Shown here piece after piece: positions 8,501 to 16,995 of a DNA stretch of 34,759 nt. The position numbers and the translations under genes were made by a program. Source of the stretch: Profundicola sp051011115. Lineage in GTDB: Bacteria; Bacteroidota; Bacteroidia; Flavobacteriales; Weeksellaceae. Location: contig JBPCUN010000037.1 in the NCBI GenBank assembly GCA_051011115.1, positions 1 through 34,759 on the forward strand, in the 5' to 3' direction. The notes below the pieces were generated by a model. The model was not told where the DNA came from and searched no databases. It saw only the letters and a list, made by a program, of their open reading frames with translations. The stretch's first letter is position 1, and each line of letters opens with the position of its first letter.

Positions 8501-8542
8501 GATCTGTTTCAGATCCTGAAGTCTATTTAGTATGACAGGATA
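8501..8542. repeat. Candidate degenerate palindromic intergenic element
   Basis: GATCTG-TTT-CAGATC is a perfect short palindrome (8501-8515), and ATCCTG...CAGGAT (from 8513) forms a second, longer-looped inverted repeat overlapping it. The wording (GAGATC, TTTCAGATCCTGAA, TATGACAGGA) resembles palindromic intergenic repeats found in many Bacteroidota genomes. Only one copy is visible here, so repeat status is unproven. Confidence 0.3.
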
Positions 8543-8607
8543 GTCAATTGGCTTCTATAGGTCAATCTGAAGTTGAATGAAGGTATCCTTTCATATCATG
8601 AAAAGTC

Positions 8608-9972
8608 TCATCCCATGACTTTTTTTATCCAACTTAGTTTTTTATCTGTGTAAGGGGGATATTTTAAGTTAGGCTCTGCCCAAGTCGCTCGGTGCAAAAT
8701 ACTCTTTTGATGAGAAAAGGTTAGAAAACCATGTTTGCCATGATAGTTACCAATTCCAGAATTTCCAACACCTCCAAATGGTAATGAATCATTGCTTAAA
8801 TGCATTACTGTATCATTTATACAACCTCCACCAAAAGAAATTTCAGATTTAAACCTTTCTTTCTCATCATTATTGTTTGTGAACATATAGGCGGCTAAAG
8901 GTTTTGGATTGGCTTTAATTTTTGCAAAAACATCGTCTAAGGTTTCATAAGTTAAAATTGGTAATATGGGACCAAATATCTCCTCTTGCATTACCTCATC
9001 TTCCCAAGTAATATGCTGCATCACGGTTGGTTGAATATATAGGCTTTCTGCATTGGATTTTCCACCATACACAATTTTATCCTTTTCTATATAACTTGTT
9101 AGGCGGTCAAAATGCTTTTTATTAATAATTCTAGTGTAGTGCTCACTATTTTCTTTATAGTTAAATTCTTCTAAGTATGAGACTAGATGATGTAGAAATG
9201 CTTCTTTAGCTTCTTTTTCCACATATACATAATCTGGAGCTACACATGTTTGACCAGCATTCAAAAATTTACCCCAAACCACACGCTTGGCAGCCACTTT
9301 TAAATGGGCCTCTTTACTTATGATTGTAGGTGATTTTCCGCCTAGTTCAAGGGTAACAGGTGTTAGGTTTTTAGCAGCAGCTTCATAAACTATTTTACCT
9401 ACCCGGGAACTTCCAGTAAAGAATATTTTATCAAAATTTAGTTTTAAAATCTCTGTTGTTTCTGGCACTCCGCCAGTCGCACAAAATAGATAAGAATATT
9501 CAAAATTATCATTAATAATTTTTTGCATGGCAAGCATCGTGTGTTCTGCTACTTCACTGGGTTTTAGAATAACAGTATTACCTGCTGCCATGGATGCGAT
9601 CATAGGTGTTAAAGATAAATAATAAGGGTAATTCCATGCGCCTATCACCAAAGTAGCGCCTAGTGGCTCTGGATAGATACTACTAAATCCTACTTGATTT
9701 ACAAGGTTAGTAGAAACGCTATCAGGCCTAGCCAAAATATGCAGATTCTTTAAATAATAATTAATTTCGTTATATATCAGAGAGATTTCTGTGGTGTAAG
9801 TATCAAATCTAGACTTTCCGAAATCGTTTTGAATGGCTTCATACAGCAAGTCTTCATTGGATTTCAGCACTTCTTTTAATTTAGTAAGTTGTTCTTTTCT
9901 AAAAGAAAGTTCTTTGGTCGCATTAGAATTGAAGAATGTCTGTTGGTTTTTTAATATATGGGCGAAATTCAT
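8608..9972 (-). CDS. NAD(P)-dependent aldehyde dehydrogenase, class 3-like
   Basis: A 454-residue aldehyde dehydrogenase, the short length typical of the class 3/YwdH-like group that oxidises aliphatic or aromatic aldehydes to acids. Visible motifs are GAWNYP and KPSE (cofactor binding), FTGSSRVGK (glycine motif), LELGGKSP with the general-base glutamate, the catalytic Cys243 in NAGQTCVAPDY, and EEIFGPILP. Near the C-terminus LPFGGVGNSGIGNYHGK is also characteristic. No signal peptide. It is a single gene, convergent with the flavoprotein gene and separated from the YjdM-like gene upstream by about 130 bases. Substrate cannot be told from sequence; a general detoxification role is inference. 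Confidence 0.92.
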   Translation of the reverse strand: MNFAHILKNQQTFFNSNATKELSFRKEQLTKLKEVLKSNEDLLYEAIQNDFGKSRFDTYTTEISLIYNEINYYLKNLHILARPDSVSTNLVNQVGFSSIYPEPLGATLVIGAWNYPYYLSLTPMIASMAAGNTVILKPSEVAEHTMLAMQKIINDNFEYSYLFCATGGVPETTEILKLNFDKIFFTGSSRVGKIVYEAAAKNLTPVTLELGGKSPTIISKEAHLKVAAKRVVWGKFLNAGQTCVAPDYVYVEKEAKEAFLHHLVSYLEEFNYKENSEHYTRIINKKHFDRLTSYIEKDKIVYGGKSNAESLYIQPTVMQHITWEDEVMQEEIFGPILPILTYETLDDVFAKIKANPKPLAAYMFTNNNDEKERFKSEISFGGGCINDTVMHLSNDSLPFGGVGNSGIGNYHGKHGFLTFSHQKSILHRATWAEPNLKYPPYTDKKLSWIKKVMG

Positions 9973-10106
9973 AATTTTTTTGTTTAAGTTACTTAAAGAT
10001 ATAAGAATTAAAAAAGGCTAGTTAAATATAAAGGTCATAAAACCTATGATATCAAAACTAACCTTCAATCACTTAAGGTTTCTAAGTATTAAACAAAAAA
10101 TGTGCC

Positions 10107-10451
10107 TTAGGCCTTTTTTACAAATTCAGACTTTAATCCCATTTTGCCAAACCCATCAATCTTACAATCAATATCATGGTCACCTTCAACAAGACGAATA
10201 TTTTTTACTTTAGTTCCTGCTTTTACAGGTTTCGGCATTCCCTTTACAGGAAGGTCTTTCATCACGATGATATCATCACCATCTTGTAATTCATTCCCAT
10301 TGATATCAAATGTTTTACCAGCCTTTTCTTTTTCTTTAGCTAATTCTTCTGGATTCCATTCAAAGAAGCATTGCGTGCATGCCATTAAAGGTGGATTTTC
10401 ATAAGTAAACTCAGAGCCACATTTTGGGCAAGGAACAACTGTTTCAGACAT
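10107..10451 (-). CDS. YjdM/PhnA-family zinc-ribbon protein
   Basis: A 114-residue protein with an N-terminal zinc ribbon (CPKCGSEF then ACTQCFFEW, four cysteines) followed by an SH3-like domain containing VKDLPVKG-like and KAGTKVKNIRL segments, as in Escherichia coli YjdM, formerly PhnA. Length matches the family. The old name alkylphosphonate uptake protein is misleading: no phosphonate genes are nearby and the function is uncertain. It lies 50 bases downstream of ychF on the same strand and may be cotranscribed. Confidence 0.88.
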   Translation of the reverse strand: MSETVVPCPKCGSEFTYENPPLMACTQCFFEWNPEELAKEKEKAGKTFDINGNELQDGDDIIVMKDLPVKGMPKPVKAGTKVKNIRLVEGDHDIDCKIDGFGKMGLKSEFVKKA

Positions 10452-10501
10452 ATTTAATATTTAAAATTATAATTCAGTTTTAAAAAAGGAAGAAAAGGTG
10501 A

Positions 10502-11593
10502 TTATACATTAAATCTAAAATGCATTACATCACCATCTTGTACTACATAATCTTTACCTTCTATACTTAATTTACCAGCTTCTCTCGCTTTAGCTTCAGA
10601 GCCATATTTTTCATAATCCTCAAAATGAATTACTTCTGCACGTATAAAACCTTTCTCAAAATCAGAGTGAATAACTCCAGCAGCTTGTGGTGCCGTATCT
10701 CCTTTATGAATAGTCCAAGCACGTACTTCCTTAACACCAGCCGTAAAGTAAGTCTGTAGATTTAAAAGTTCATAAGCCGTTCTAATTAATTTATTCACCC
10801 CAGGCTCATCTAATTCTAACTCATCCAAGAACATTTTGCGCTCTTCATAAGTTTCCATCTCCATGATATCTGCTTCTACTTGTGCAGCTAGCATAATCAC
10901 CAGCGCATTTTCATCTTTTGCATTTTCTTTGACTGCTTCTACAAATTTATTTCCTGTTTTAATCGATGCTTCATCTACGTTACATACATATAGCACAGGT
11001 TTCGCAGTTAATAAATGCAATTCGTCAAAGATTTCTTGTTCTGATTCAGACCATTCTAATTGGCGGGTGTTTTTCCCTTGTTCTAAGTGATCTAATGTTT
11101 TTTGATAAACAGCCTCTGCTGCTTTTGCTTCTTTGTCGCCAGTTTTTACTTGTCTTTTAATTTTCTCTAGACGAGCTTCTACCGTTTCTAGATCCTTGAA
11201 CTGTAATTCTGTATCTATAATTTCCTTGTCTCTAATAGGATCTACACTTCCCTCTACATGGGTAATGTTATCATTCTCAAAACAGCGTAATACGTGGATA
11301 ATCGCTTGACATTCTCTAATGTTGGCCAAGAATTTATTCCCTAAACCTTCTCCCTTACTAGCTCCTTTCACAAGACCTGCGATATCCACAATCTCTACAT
11401 TGGCAGGAACAACGCGTTCTGGGTTTACATATTTTTCTAGAATTGGTAATCTGGTATCTGGCACTTGTACCACCCCAACATTGGGTTCTATCGTACAGAA
11501 CGGGTAGTTGGCAGATTGTGCCTTGGCACTAGATAAACTATTGAATAAAGTTGACTTACCAACATTGGGTAATCCTACGATTCCACATTTCAT
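10502..11593 (-). CDS. ychF: YchF/OLA1-type P-loop ATPase
   Basis: Obg-family P-loop NTPase of 363 residues. MKCGIVGLPNVGKST is the N-terminal P-loop, DIAGLVKGASKGEGLGN the G3/switch region, and YVCNVDE replaces the usual NKxD, consistent with the ATP preference of YchF. A TGS-like C-terminal domain ends GKDYVVQDGDVMHFRFNV. In the family it binds ribosomes and is redox-regulated. I start it at the ATG at 11593, because the family begins MKCGIVG and the longer TTG start at 11617 falls inside a promoter -7 element (11615-11622). Confidence 0.95.
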   Translation of the reverse strand: MKCGIVGLPNVGKSTLFNSLSSAKAQSANYPFCTIEPNVGVVQVPDTRLPILEKYVNPERVVPANVEIVDIAGLVKGASKGEGLGNKFLANIRECQAIIHVLRCFENDNITHVEGSVDPIRDKEIIDTELQFKDLETVEARLEKIKRQVKTGDKEAKAAEAVYQKTLDHLEQGKNTRQLEWSESEQEIFDELHLLTAKPVLYVCNVDEASIKTGNKFVEAVKENAKDENALVIMLAAQVEADIMEMETYEERKMFLDELELDEPGVNKLIRTAYELLNLQTYFTAGVKEVRAWTIHKGDTAPQAAGVIHSDFEKGFIRAEVIHFEDYEKYGSEAKAREAGKLSIEGKDYVVQDGDVMHFRFNV

Positions 11594-11614
11594 ATTTCGT
11601 AATTTTTGAGATTG

Positions 11615-11622
11615 CAAATTTA
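11615..11622 (-). promoter_or_regulatory. Promoter -7 element for ychF
   Basis: TAAATTTG on the minus strand matches the Bacteroidota -7 consensus TAnnTTTG. No good -33 TTTG is visible at the right distance. The implied leader before the ATG at 11593 is about 15 bases. Confidence 0.4.
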
Positions 11623-11712
11623 GTGATTTATTTACAGACCATCATTTTATAAAAAAGGCTTTTAGGTGCAGATTAAATTTCTTACTTTTAAAATCAGATA
11701 AATATTATAATT

Positions 11713-12249
11713 ATGCATGTAGACCAACCACAGGTGAGTATTATTATGGGGAGTAAAAATGATCTACCCATTATGAAAGATGCAGAAGAAATTTTACAAC
11801 AATTGGGAGTTTCTTACGAATTAACTTTAATATCTGCTCATAGAACACCCGAGCGAATGTTTGAATATGCTAAAACTGCAAGAAAACGAGGTGTTAAAAT
11901 TATTATTGCAGGAGCCGGAGGTGCAGCGCATTTACCAGGAATGGTTGCTTCTATGACTTCTTTGCCTGTGATTGGCGTTCCTATTAAATCTAGAAACTCC
12001 ATAGATGGTTGGGATAGTATATTAAGTATTTTGCAAATGCCTAATGGGATTCCCGTGGCGACGGTAGCGCTTGATGCAGCAAAGAATGCAGGTTTATTAG
12101 CTGCTAGAATGATTGGAAGTTTTGATGAAAAAGTTGGAGAAGCTATAGAAGATTATAGAAAATCATTAACCGCTAGAGTAGAGGAGAATATAGCAGAGGT
12201 GAAGCAATTTCATCCCAATGGATTTGATTACCAACCGGAATCTAAGTGA
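11713..12249 (+). CDS. purE: N5-carboxyaminoimidazole ribonucleotide mutase (PurE class I)
   Basis: A 178-residue enzyme of de novo purine synthesis that converts N5-CAIR to 4-carboxy-5-aminoimidazole ribonucleotide. MGSKNDLP (residues 12-19), SAHRTP (41-46, with the catalytic His43) and AGAGGAAHLPGM are the class I PurE signatures, and length is normal. It is the only plus-strand gene in this part of the window, divergent from ychF and closed by its own terminator. Class I PurE normally needs PurK to supply N5-CAIR; purK is not in this window, although the two are adjacent in many bacteria. Confidence 0.96.
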   Translation: MHVDQPQVSIIMGSKNDLPIMKDAEEILQQLGVSYELTLISAHRTPERMFEYAKTARKRGVKIIIAGAGGAAHLPGMVASMTSLPVIGVPIKSRNSIDGWDSILSILQMPNGIPVATVALDAAKNAGLLAARMIGSFDEKVGEAIEDYRKSLTARVEENIAEVKQFHPNGFDYQPESK

Positions 12250-12276
12250 TTGAATTAAACTAGATTTAAATAAAAT

Positions 12277-12313
12277 AAAAAAGCCAGAAAAATTAAAAAT
12301 TTCTGGCTTTTTT
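12277..12313. terminator. Bidirectional terminator between purE and yajC
   Basis: A perfect 14-bp stem (12277-12290 with 12300-12313) with a 9-base loop, flanked by A on the left and T on the right. It can therefore end transcription of purE on the plus strand and of the yajC operon on the minus strand. Confidence 0.92.
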
Positions 12314-12343
12314 ACTCTTTACTGATATTGTATTATAAGAAAA

Positions 12344-12631
12344 TTACTTTTCTGTTTTACCGTATCTTGCTGTAGAAAGTTCTTGAGAGATGGCAGATTT
12401 TTCAAACCTGATTTTCCCTGCATTGGTTTCTATGGTAATGATACCATCTGAAATTTCATTCACTTTGCCATGAATTCCAGAAGTAGTAACCACTCTATCA
12501 CCCACTTTTAAACTTTCTTGAAATGTTCTTTCTTTCTTTTGTCTCTGCATTTGCGGACGAATCATGAAGAAATACATCACGACAAACATTAACCCGAAAA
12601 ACACAAAAGTCATCATACTTTCACCTCCCAT
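12344..12631 (-). CDS. yajC: Preprotein translocase accessory subunit YajC
   Basis: A 95-residue inner-membrane protein of the Sec holotranslocon. One N-terminal membrane segment (MMTFVFFGLMFVVMYFFMIRP, about residues 6-26) is followed by the conserved cytoplasmic part, QRQKKERTFQESLKVGDRV, TTSGIHGKV and FEKSAI. Length and layout are typical. It is the last gene of a nusB, DUF1573 lipoprotein, yajC unit, 18 bases after the lipoprotein gene, and is closed by a strong terminator. Confidence 0.95.
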   Translation of the reverse strand: MGGESMMTFVFFGLMFVVMYFFMIRPQMQRQKKERTFQESLKVGDRVVTTSGIHGKVNEISDGIITIETNAGKIRFEKSAISQELSTARYGKTEK

Positions 12632-12649
12632 AATACTAATTTTATATAT

Positions 12650-13210
12650 TTAATTTACGTTTCCTAAATTTGGTGCAGGTAGTGGTTGACTTGGCTGTGG
12701 CGCTTGACGCTCACTACCACCTACTACATTAGCCTTAATTCTAAAAGTTTCTACTTTTTTACCTGTATTGGTGTTTAAAGTTACCGTTTTAGTCTGTGTA
12801 CCATTGATCTGTGGTGCAGAGAATGCTACTGTTAATTTTCCTTTTTCTCCTGGAGCTACTGGCTCTTTAGAATATTCTGGAACAGTACATCCACAAGACG
12901 CACTTGCGCTCTGAATTAATAAAGGGCTTTTACCCGTATTGGTAAATTCAATAACCTTGTCTGTTGTGCTACCTGCAGTAACATCTCCAAAATCATAAGT
13001 ATCTTGTTCTAAAGATAATACTGGAGCATCTTCTGCAGCAACTGGTGTTTCTACATTCGTTGAAAGGTCATGGTCATGCCCAGTATGGTCAGCAACCTCT
13101 TCAGTATTAGGATTGTCTAAAGTAGCGGCGTCTGTAACTTCACTTTTCTTTTCGCATGAGATTGCTATACTCGCAAACAATGCTATAAATGATAACTTCA
13201 CTATTTTCAT
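12650..13210 (-). CDS. DUF1573 lipoprotein
   Basis: A 186-residue protein whose lipobox places the acylated cysteine at Cys19 (AISC), so it should be a membrane-anchored lipoprotein. An acidic linker with HTGHDHD follows. Residues from about 68 (YDFGDVTAGS) to about 170 form the DUF1573 immunoglobulin-like domain, with the marker FTNTGKSPLLI and ASCGCTVPEY. DUF1573 proteins are abundant in Bacteroidota and their role is unknown. Its place between nusB and yajC is conserved in relatives. The His/Asp linker could bind metal, which is speculation. Confidence 0.9.
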   Translation of the reverse strand: MKIVKLSFIALFASIAISCEKKSEVTDAATLDNPNTEEVADHTGHDHDLSTNVETPVAAEDAPVLSLEQDTYDFGDVTAGSTTDKVIEFTNTGKSPLLIQSASASCGCTVPEYSKEPVAPGEKGKLTVAFSAPQINGTQTKTVTLNTNTGKKVETFRIKANVVGGSERQAPQPSQPLPAPNLGNVN

Positions 13211-13228
13211 AATATACTATATTTTACA

Positions 13229-13236
13229 CAAAGTTA
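13229..13236 (-). promoter_or_regulatory. Possible internal promoter before the DUF1573 lipoprotein gene
   Basis: TAACTTTG on the minus strand matches TAnnTTTG and lies just 18 bases before the lipoprotein ATG, in the gap after nusB. No clear -33 element is present, so this is weak. Confidence 0.3.
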
Positions 13237-13241
13237 ATAAA

Positions 13242-14177
13242 TTACATCATTCCTCTAGCACTCTTACGTATTTTTCCTTCCTCTTGTAAGTCTTTCAACG
13301 TTTTATCTAGAATTCCGTTCACAAAAGTCTTACTTTTTGGGGTAGAATAACTTTTAGCCATTTCTACGTACTCGTTGATCGTAACTTTAGGAGGAATGCT
13401 TGGGAAATATAAAAATTCTGTAAGCGCCATTTGCAAGATAAGTCTATCGACTAAAGCAATTCGTTCAAAATCCCAATTCTGAGCTTTCTCATCGATTAGT
13501 TTAGATAATACTTGCTCGTTATTGATGGCTTTTTTTAATAATTCTCTAGTGAATTCTATATGCTCTTCATCCAATAAGAGTGTGAATAAATTGTTGATTC
13601 CATCACTATTGAAGGACTTGATTGTATTTACAACCATCGTATTGGCAATATGTAAATCATCAGCCCAATTGATATTCTGATCTTCTAAGAAACTTGTTAC
13701 CTCATCATAATCTGCTATGTAATTGATAAATAAGTGAGAAATGATTTTCTTATGATCTTCAAAAGAGCTTTCTTCTGATTTCATATAATTCTTATAAGAA
13801 TTACCTTCTGTAAAAGCTTTTAAAATTTTAGCAGGATATATATTCTCTACACGCCAGTTTAAGTTTTTGTTCCTAGCAGAGAAGTCCTTTAACTCTTCTT
13901 GATTCTCTAGAATTTCAAAAATAGGATTGTTGACAAATTTTTTGCGTGGGTGTTTCTCTTCTTCTGTTGGAAAGTTTTTAGCTAATCCAACATCTATTTT
14001 CTTTTCAGCTTCTTCTTTTACTGCCAATATGAGCGATAACAATGCATAATATAAATCCTCGACATCCCGTACACCTTTCAACATGTTTTTTTCTACTAAG
14101 CGGATATCTTGATTACCACGGTAATATGAGTATAATGCTTGCATGGCCTTGGCCCGTAACTGTCTTCTCCCTAACAT
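13242..14177 (-). CDS. nusB: Transcription antitermination factor NusB, long Bacteroidota form
   Basis: A 311-residue protein, about twice the length of enterobacterial NusB. It begins MLGRRQLRAKAMQALYSYYRG, the NusB opening. The helical C-terminal part contains ERIALVDRLILQMALTEFLYF, PKVTINEYVEMAKSYSTPKSKTFVNGILDK and a basic end. About 150 residues between are an insertion typical of this phylum rather than a fusion. NusB works with NusE (S10) in rRNA antitermination. First gene of the nusB, DUF1573, yajC unit. Confidence 0.94.
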   Translation of the reverse strand: MLGRRQLRAKAMQALYSYYRGNQDIRLVEKNMLKGVRDVEDLYYALLSLILAVKEEAEKKIDVGLAKNFPTEEEKHPRKKFVNNPIFEILENQEELKDFSARNKNLNWRVENIYPAKILKAFTEGNSYKNYMKSEESSFEDHKKIISHLFINYIADYDEVTSFLEDQNINWADDLHIANTMVVNTIKSFNSDGINNLFTLLLDEEHIEFTRELLKKAINNEQVLSKLIDEKAQNWDFERIALVDRLILQMALTEFLYFPSIPPKVTINEYVEMAKSYSTPKSKTFVNGILDKTLKDLQEEGKIRKSARGMM

Positions 14178-14195
14178 AAAGAACTAAATTTGGTG

Positions 14196-14203
14196 CAAAA
14201 ATA
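14196..14203 (-). promoter_or_regulatory. Promoter -7 element for the nusB operon
   Basis: TATTTTTG on the minus strand matches TAnnTTTG, 18 bases before the nusB ATG. A partial -33 match, TTTC, lies about 18 bases further upstream. Confidence 0.45.
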
Positions 14204-14301
14204 AGGTTTTATTAATTAGTAGAAAGTAGTTTTGGCAAAAAACCTATAGCACCTAGTGAGCTGAATCTTACTTTTATGAAGAATAATCTGTTTTAAAAAT
14301 G

Positions 14302-14339
14302 AAAAAAGCCTATATATCACAATGTATACGTAGGCTTTT
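14302..14339 (-). terminator. Terminator of the sugar-transporter gene
   Basis: On the minus strand AAAAGCCTA (14339-14331) pairs with TAGGCTTTT (14313-14305), and a run of T follows. It lies 35 bases beyond the stop of the FucP-like transporter and separates it from nusB. Confidence 0.8.
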
Positions 14340-14373
14340 GATGTTTCAATAATTAAAAAAAAACGAATAAAAT

Positions 14374-15834
14374 TTAAGCTTCTAGTTCATTGAAATTAAT
14401 GCCTTGTTTTTTAAGAATATTTCTAGATTGAATTGCATAAAAAGCCAAATAGCTAAAACATGCAATTCCTACGAAATAACTCAGTTTAATACTTACAATA
14501 TCCCCTATGTACCCTTGTAGCGCAGAGATGATTCCACCACCACAAATCATCATGATGAGGTAACTACTTCCCTCATTGGTATGTTTCCCAAGACCTGCAA
14601 CCGCAATGGTAAAGATGCAAGGCCATAGTGTACTACAAAATAGTCCTACGCTGGTTATAGCATATATACTTACCATTCCCGTACTGAAAATTCCTACGAG
14701 CAATGCTACGATACCTAAACTACTAAAGAGTAATAACATACGAATTGGATCTCCTTTGCTTAACATATCAGCTGCGATAAGTATCAAAATTATAAAGGCA
14801 TAAGTGTAGAATGGCGTTAAATCATGTTGCGAGATAGCATTTACCGCCAAGAATACGCCAAATGCTAAATAAGGTGCTAGAAATTTTAAAAATTTTAATA
14901 AACCTGCTGCAGGGTTAAAGGCCTCTACAGCGCCAGACCATCTACCAATCATTAAACTTGCCCAATAGAGCGATACATAGGGTGCTACATCTTTGGTATG
15001 GAACCCCATGGTGGTCTCCATGTAGGCGGGCAAGTTGGCGGCTGTAGCTACTTCAACACCCACGTATACAAAAATTCCAATCATACCAAGTAATAATTGG
15101 GGGTATTTGAGCGCAGAAGATCTCGAAGTACGAATACCGGACGCATTATCTTCTTCAACCTCTTCCGTTTCTTCTTTGTCTGGAAGATCAGTGAATTTTA
15201 ATATGATTGCCACTAGGAGGAATGCTCCCCCTAAAAATAGATAAGGAGTTTTTACGCTCTCTATGCTTGCAGTCTCATTTCCAGATAATACACTACCAAA
15301 TATAGCGTAGGTTACGATAAGAGGGCCGATGGTGGTTCCTAAATTATTGATACCACCTGCGAGGGTTAACCTTTGAGATCCTGTTTTTTTAGGACCCATT
15401 AATATGGCTAATGGATTTGCAACAGTTTGTTGTAATGAAAAGCCTAAACCTACCACAAATAGAGCAGATAGCATGAGGGGGAAGGAACGTGTATTGGCAG
15501 CAGGGATAAATAAAAGGGTACCTAAGGAGGAAATTACGAGCCCTGTAATCAACGCATTTTTATAACCAATTTGGTTGATAATATCTCTTCCCTTCATTTT
15601 AGAAATCCCCATATAGATTAAAGAACCTACGGTGTAAGCGATGTAAAACGCAGAAGCTACCCACTGACTCTGGAAATTGGTTAAATCAAATTCCTTTTTG
15701 AAGACAGGAATCAAGATGTCATTACTTGCCGCTACAAAACCCCAGAAAAAGAAAACCGAAATTAAGGGTATAAACTGGCTCCAAATTGTGGTTTTCTGAT
15801 CATTCTTTTTTTGCATTCTAATGGTAGCTTCCAT
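14374..15834 (-). CDS. FucP-like sugar:proton symporter (major facilitator superfamily)
   Basis: A 486-residue membrane protein with about twelve hydrophobic segments. FFFWGFVAASNDILIPVFKKEF near the start, FSLQQTVANPLAI and GGINNLGTTIGPLI are hallmarks of the FucP/glucose-galactose transporter group, which moves a monosaccharide inward with protons. An acidic cytoplasmic loop (EETEEVEEDNASG, about residues 218-230) joins the two halves. The sugar cannot be assigned. It starts 21 bases after threonine aldolase on the same strand and may be cotranscribed, though no functional link is evident. A second ATG six codons in (15816) is also possible as the start. Confidence 0.88.
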   Translation of the reverse strand: MEATIRMQKKNDQKTTIWSQFIPLISVFFFWGFVAASNDILIPVFKKEFDLTNFQSQWVASAFYIAYTVGSLIYMGISKMKGRDIINQIGYKNALITGLVISSLGTLLFIPAANTRSFPLMLSALFVVGLGFSLQQTVANPLAILMGPKKTGSQRLTLAGGINNLGTTIGPLIVTYAIFGSVLSGNETASIESVKTPYLFLGGAFLLVAIILKFTDLPDKEETEEVEEDNASGIRTSRSSALKYPQLLLGMIGIFVYVGVEVATAANLPAYMETTMGFHTKDVAPYVSLYWASLMIGRWSGAVEAFNPAAGLLKFLKFLAPYLAFGVFLAVNAISQHDLTPFYTYAFIILILIAADMLSKGDPIRMLLLFSSLGIVALLVGIFSTGMVSIYAITSVGLFCSTLWPCIFTIAVAGLGKHTNEGSSYLIMMICGGGIISALQGYIGDIVSIKLSYFVGIACFSYLAFYAIQSRNILKKQGINFNELEA

Positions 15835-15855
15835 AAAACTTGTGTTTTGAAACCG

Positions 15856-16896
15856 TTAATTTACAATTTTAATTGGTAGTTTTTTTAAGAATTTAGAAAT
15901 ATTACTTTCGGGTGTTGCCCAAGAGGTAACTAACCGAATGGCTGTGTTATTTTCATCCATTTCGAGCCAAGGCGTGAACTCGAAATCATTTTTTAAGGTA
16001 GCCAGTAAATCATGGTCTAGAATAGGAAATATTTGGTTAGAAGTTGGAGGTAGATAAAAATGATAACCTTTATCTTTAATTCCTTTAGCCAGTTTCATGG
16101 CTTTTTCATTCATTTCTTGACCTATTTTAAAGAATAAATCGTCTGTAAATAACGTTTCAAACTGAATTCCTAAAACTCTACCTTTCGCCAATAAAGCACC
16201 TTTTTGCTTGGTGTGATATCGGAAGTATGGTTGCAATAGTGGATTGTTGATTACAATGGCTTCTCCCAGTAATGCTCCATTTTTTGTTCCACCTATATAG
16301 AATACGTCCGTTAATCGTGCCAAATCTTTCAAGCTTAAATCACTGCTTTCTGCTGCTAGGGCGCTTCCCAGTCTAGCACCATCTAGAAATAAATATAAAT
16401 CATGTTCTTCACAAAACTTCTTAAGTTCACTTAACGCTGTTTTATTATAAACGCTCCCTAATTCAGTGGTATTAGAAATGTAAATCATTCTAGGTTTTAC
16501 CATATGCTCAAAATGGTGCTCTTTTAAAACGCTTTTAATTTTAGAGATTTCTATTTTACCACCATCAGATGCCACGGTAATTACTTTATGTCCTGTTGCT
16601 TCTATAGCCCCAGTTTCATGGGTTGCAATATGCCCAGTATCCACTGCGATTACTGCTTCAAAAGGTCTTAACATGGCAGAAATCACTAATAGATTGGCTT
16701 GCGTGCCCCCAGAGACTAAATGAATATCACTTGCAGGGCTTTGAAGATGCTCATGAATGAGACTTTTAGCATTCTCAGAAAACCTGTCTTCTCCATAATT
16801 TCCTTCTACGGTGGTAATTAAATTGGTTTCAACCAATCGTTCTAAAATTTTTGGATGACAACCTTCGCTATAGTCGTTTTTAAATGATATTTTCAT
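15856..16896 (-). CDS. ltaE: Low-specificity L-threonine aldolase-like PLP enzyme
   Basis: A 346-residue fold-type I PLP enzyme of the beta-eliminating lyase/threonine aldolase family that cleaves threonine to glycine and acetaldehyde. FKNDYSEGCHPKIL opens the family, SGGTQANLLV (about residues 62-71) binds PLP, FLDGARLG carries the pyridine-binding aspartate, and Lys205 in YIGGTKNGALLGE is the expected Schiff-base lysine. Length is typical. The upstream intergenic DNA contains the aconitase terminator, so it should have its own promoter; the transporter gene follows closely. Amino acid preference is not shown. Confidence 0.85.
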   Translation of the reverse strand: MKISFKNDYSEGCHPKILERLVETNLITTVEGNYGEDRFSENAKSLIHEHLQSPASDIHLVSGGTQANLLVISAMLRPFEAVIAVDTGHIATHETGAIEATGHKVITVASDGGKIEISKIKSVLKEHHFEHMVKPRMIYISNTTELGSVYNKTALSELKKFCEEHDLYLFLDGARLGSALAAESSDLSLKDLARLTDVFYIGGTKNGALLGEAIVINNPLLQPYFRYHTKQKGALLAKGRVLGIQFETLFTDDLFFKIGQEMNEKAMKLAKGIKDKGYHFYLPPTSNQIFPILDHDLLATLKNDFEFTPWLEMDENNTAIRLVTSWATPESNISKFLKKLPIKIVN

Positions 16897-16941
16897 AAGC
16901 CTTGAAATTAAACACGCTTTTCAAAATTAAAGATTAAAACC

Positions 16942-16972
16942 AAAAAAATCCTGCGATTGCTCACAGGATTTT
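16942..16972 (-). terminator. Terminator of the aconitase gene
   Basis: On the minus strand AAAATCCTG (16972-16964) pairs with CAGGATTTT (16953-16945), followed by further T. The loop is 10 bases. It lies just past the aconitase stop and before threonine aldolase. Confidence 0.88.
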
Positions 16973-16995
16973 ATAAAATTTACTATTTAATTTAA

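Noticed and set aside
8601..8624. 7-bp hairpin overlapping the aldehyde dehydrogenase stop codon
   Set aside because: Short stem with no T tract on the minus strand beyond it; not a convincing terminator.
10060..10080. 6-bp hairpin downstream of the YjdM-like gene
   Set aside because: Stem too short and T tract poor; may end transcription but cannot be supported.
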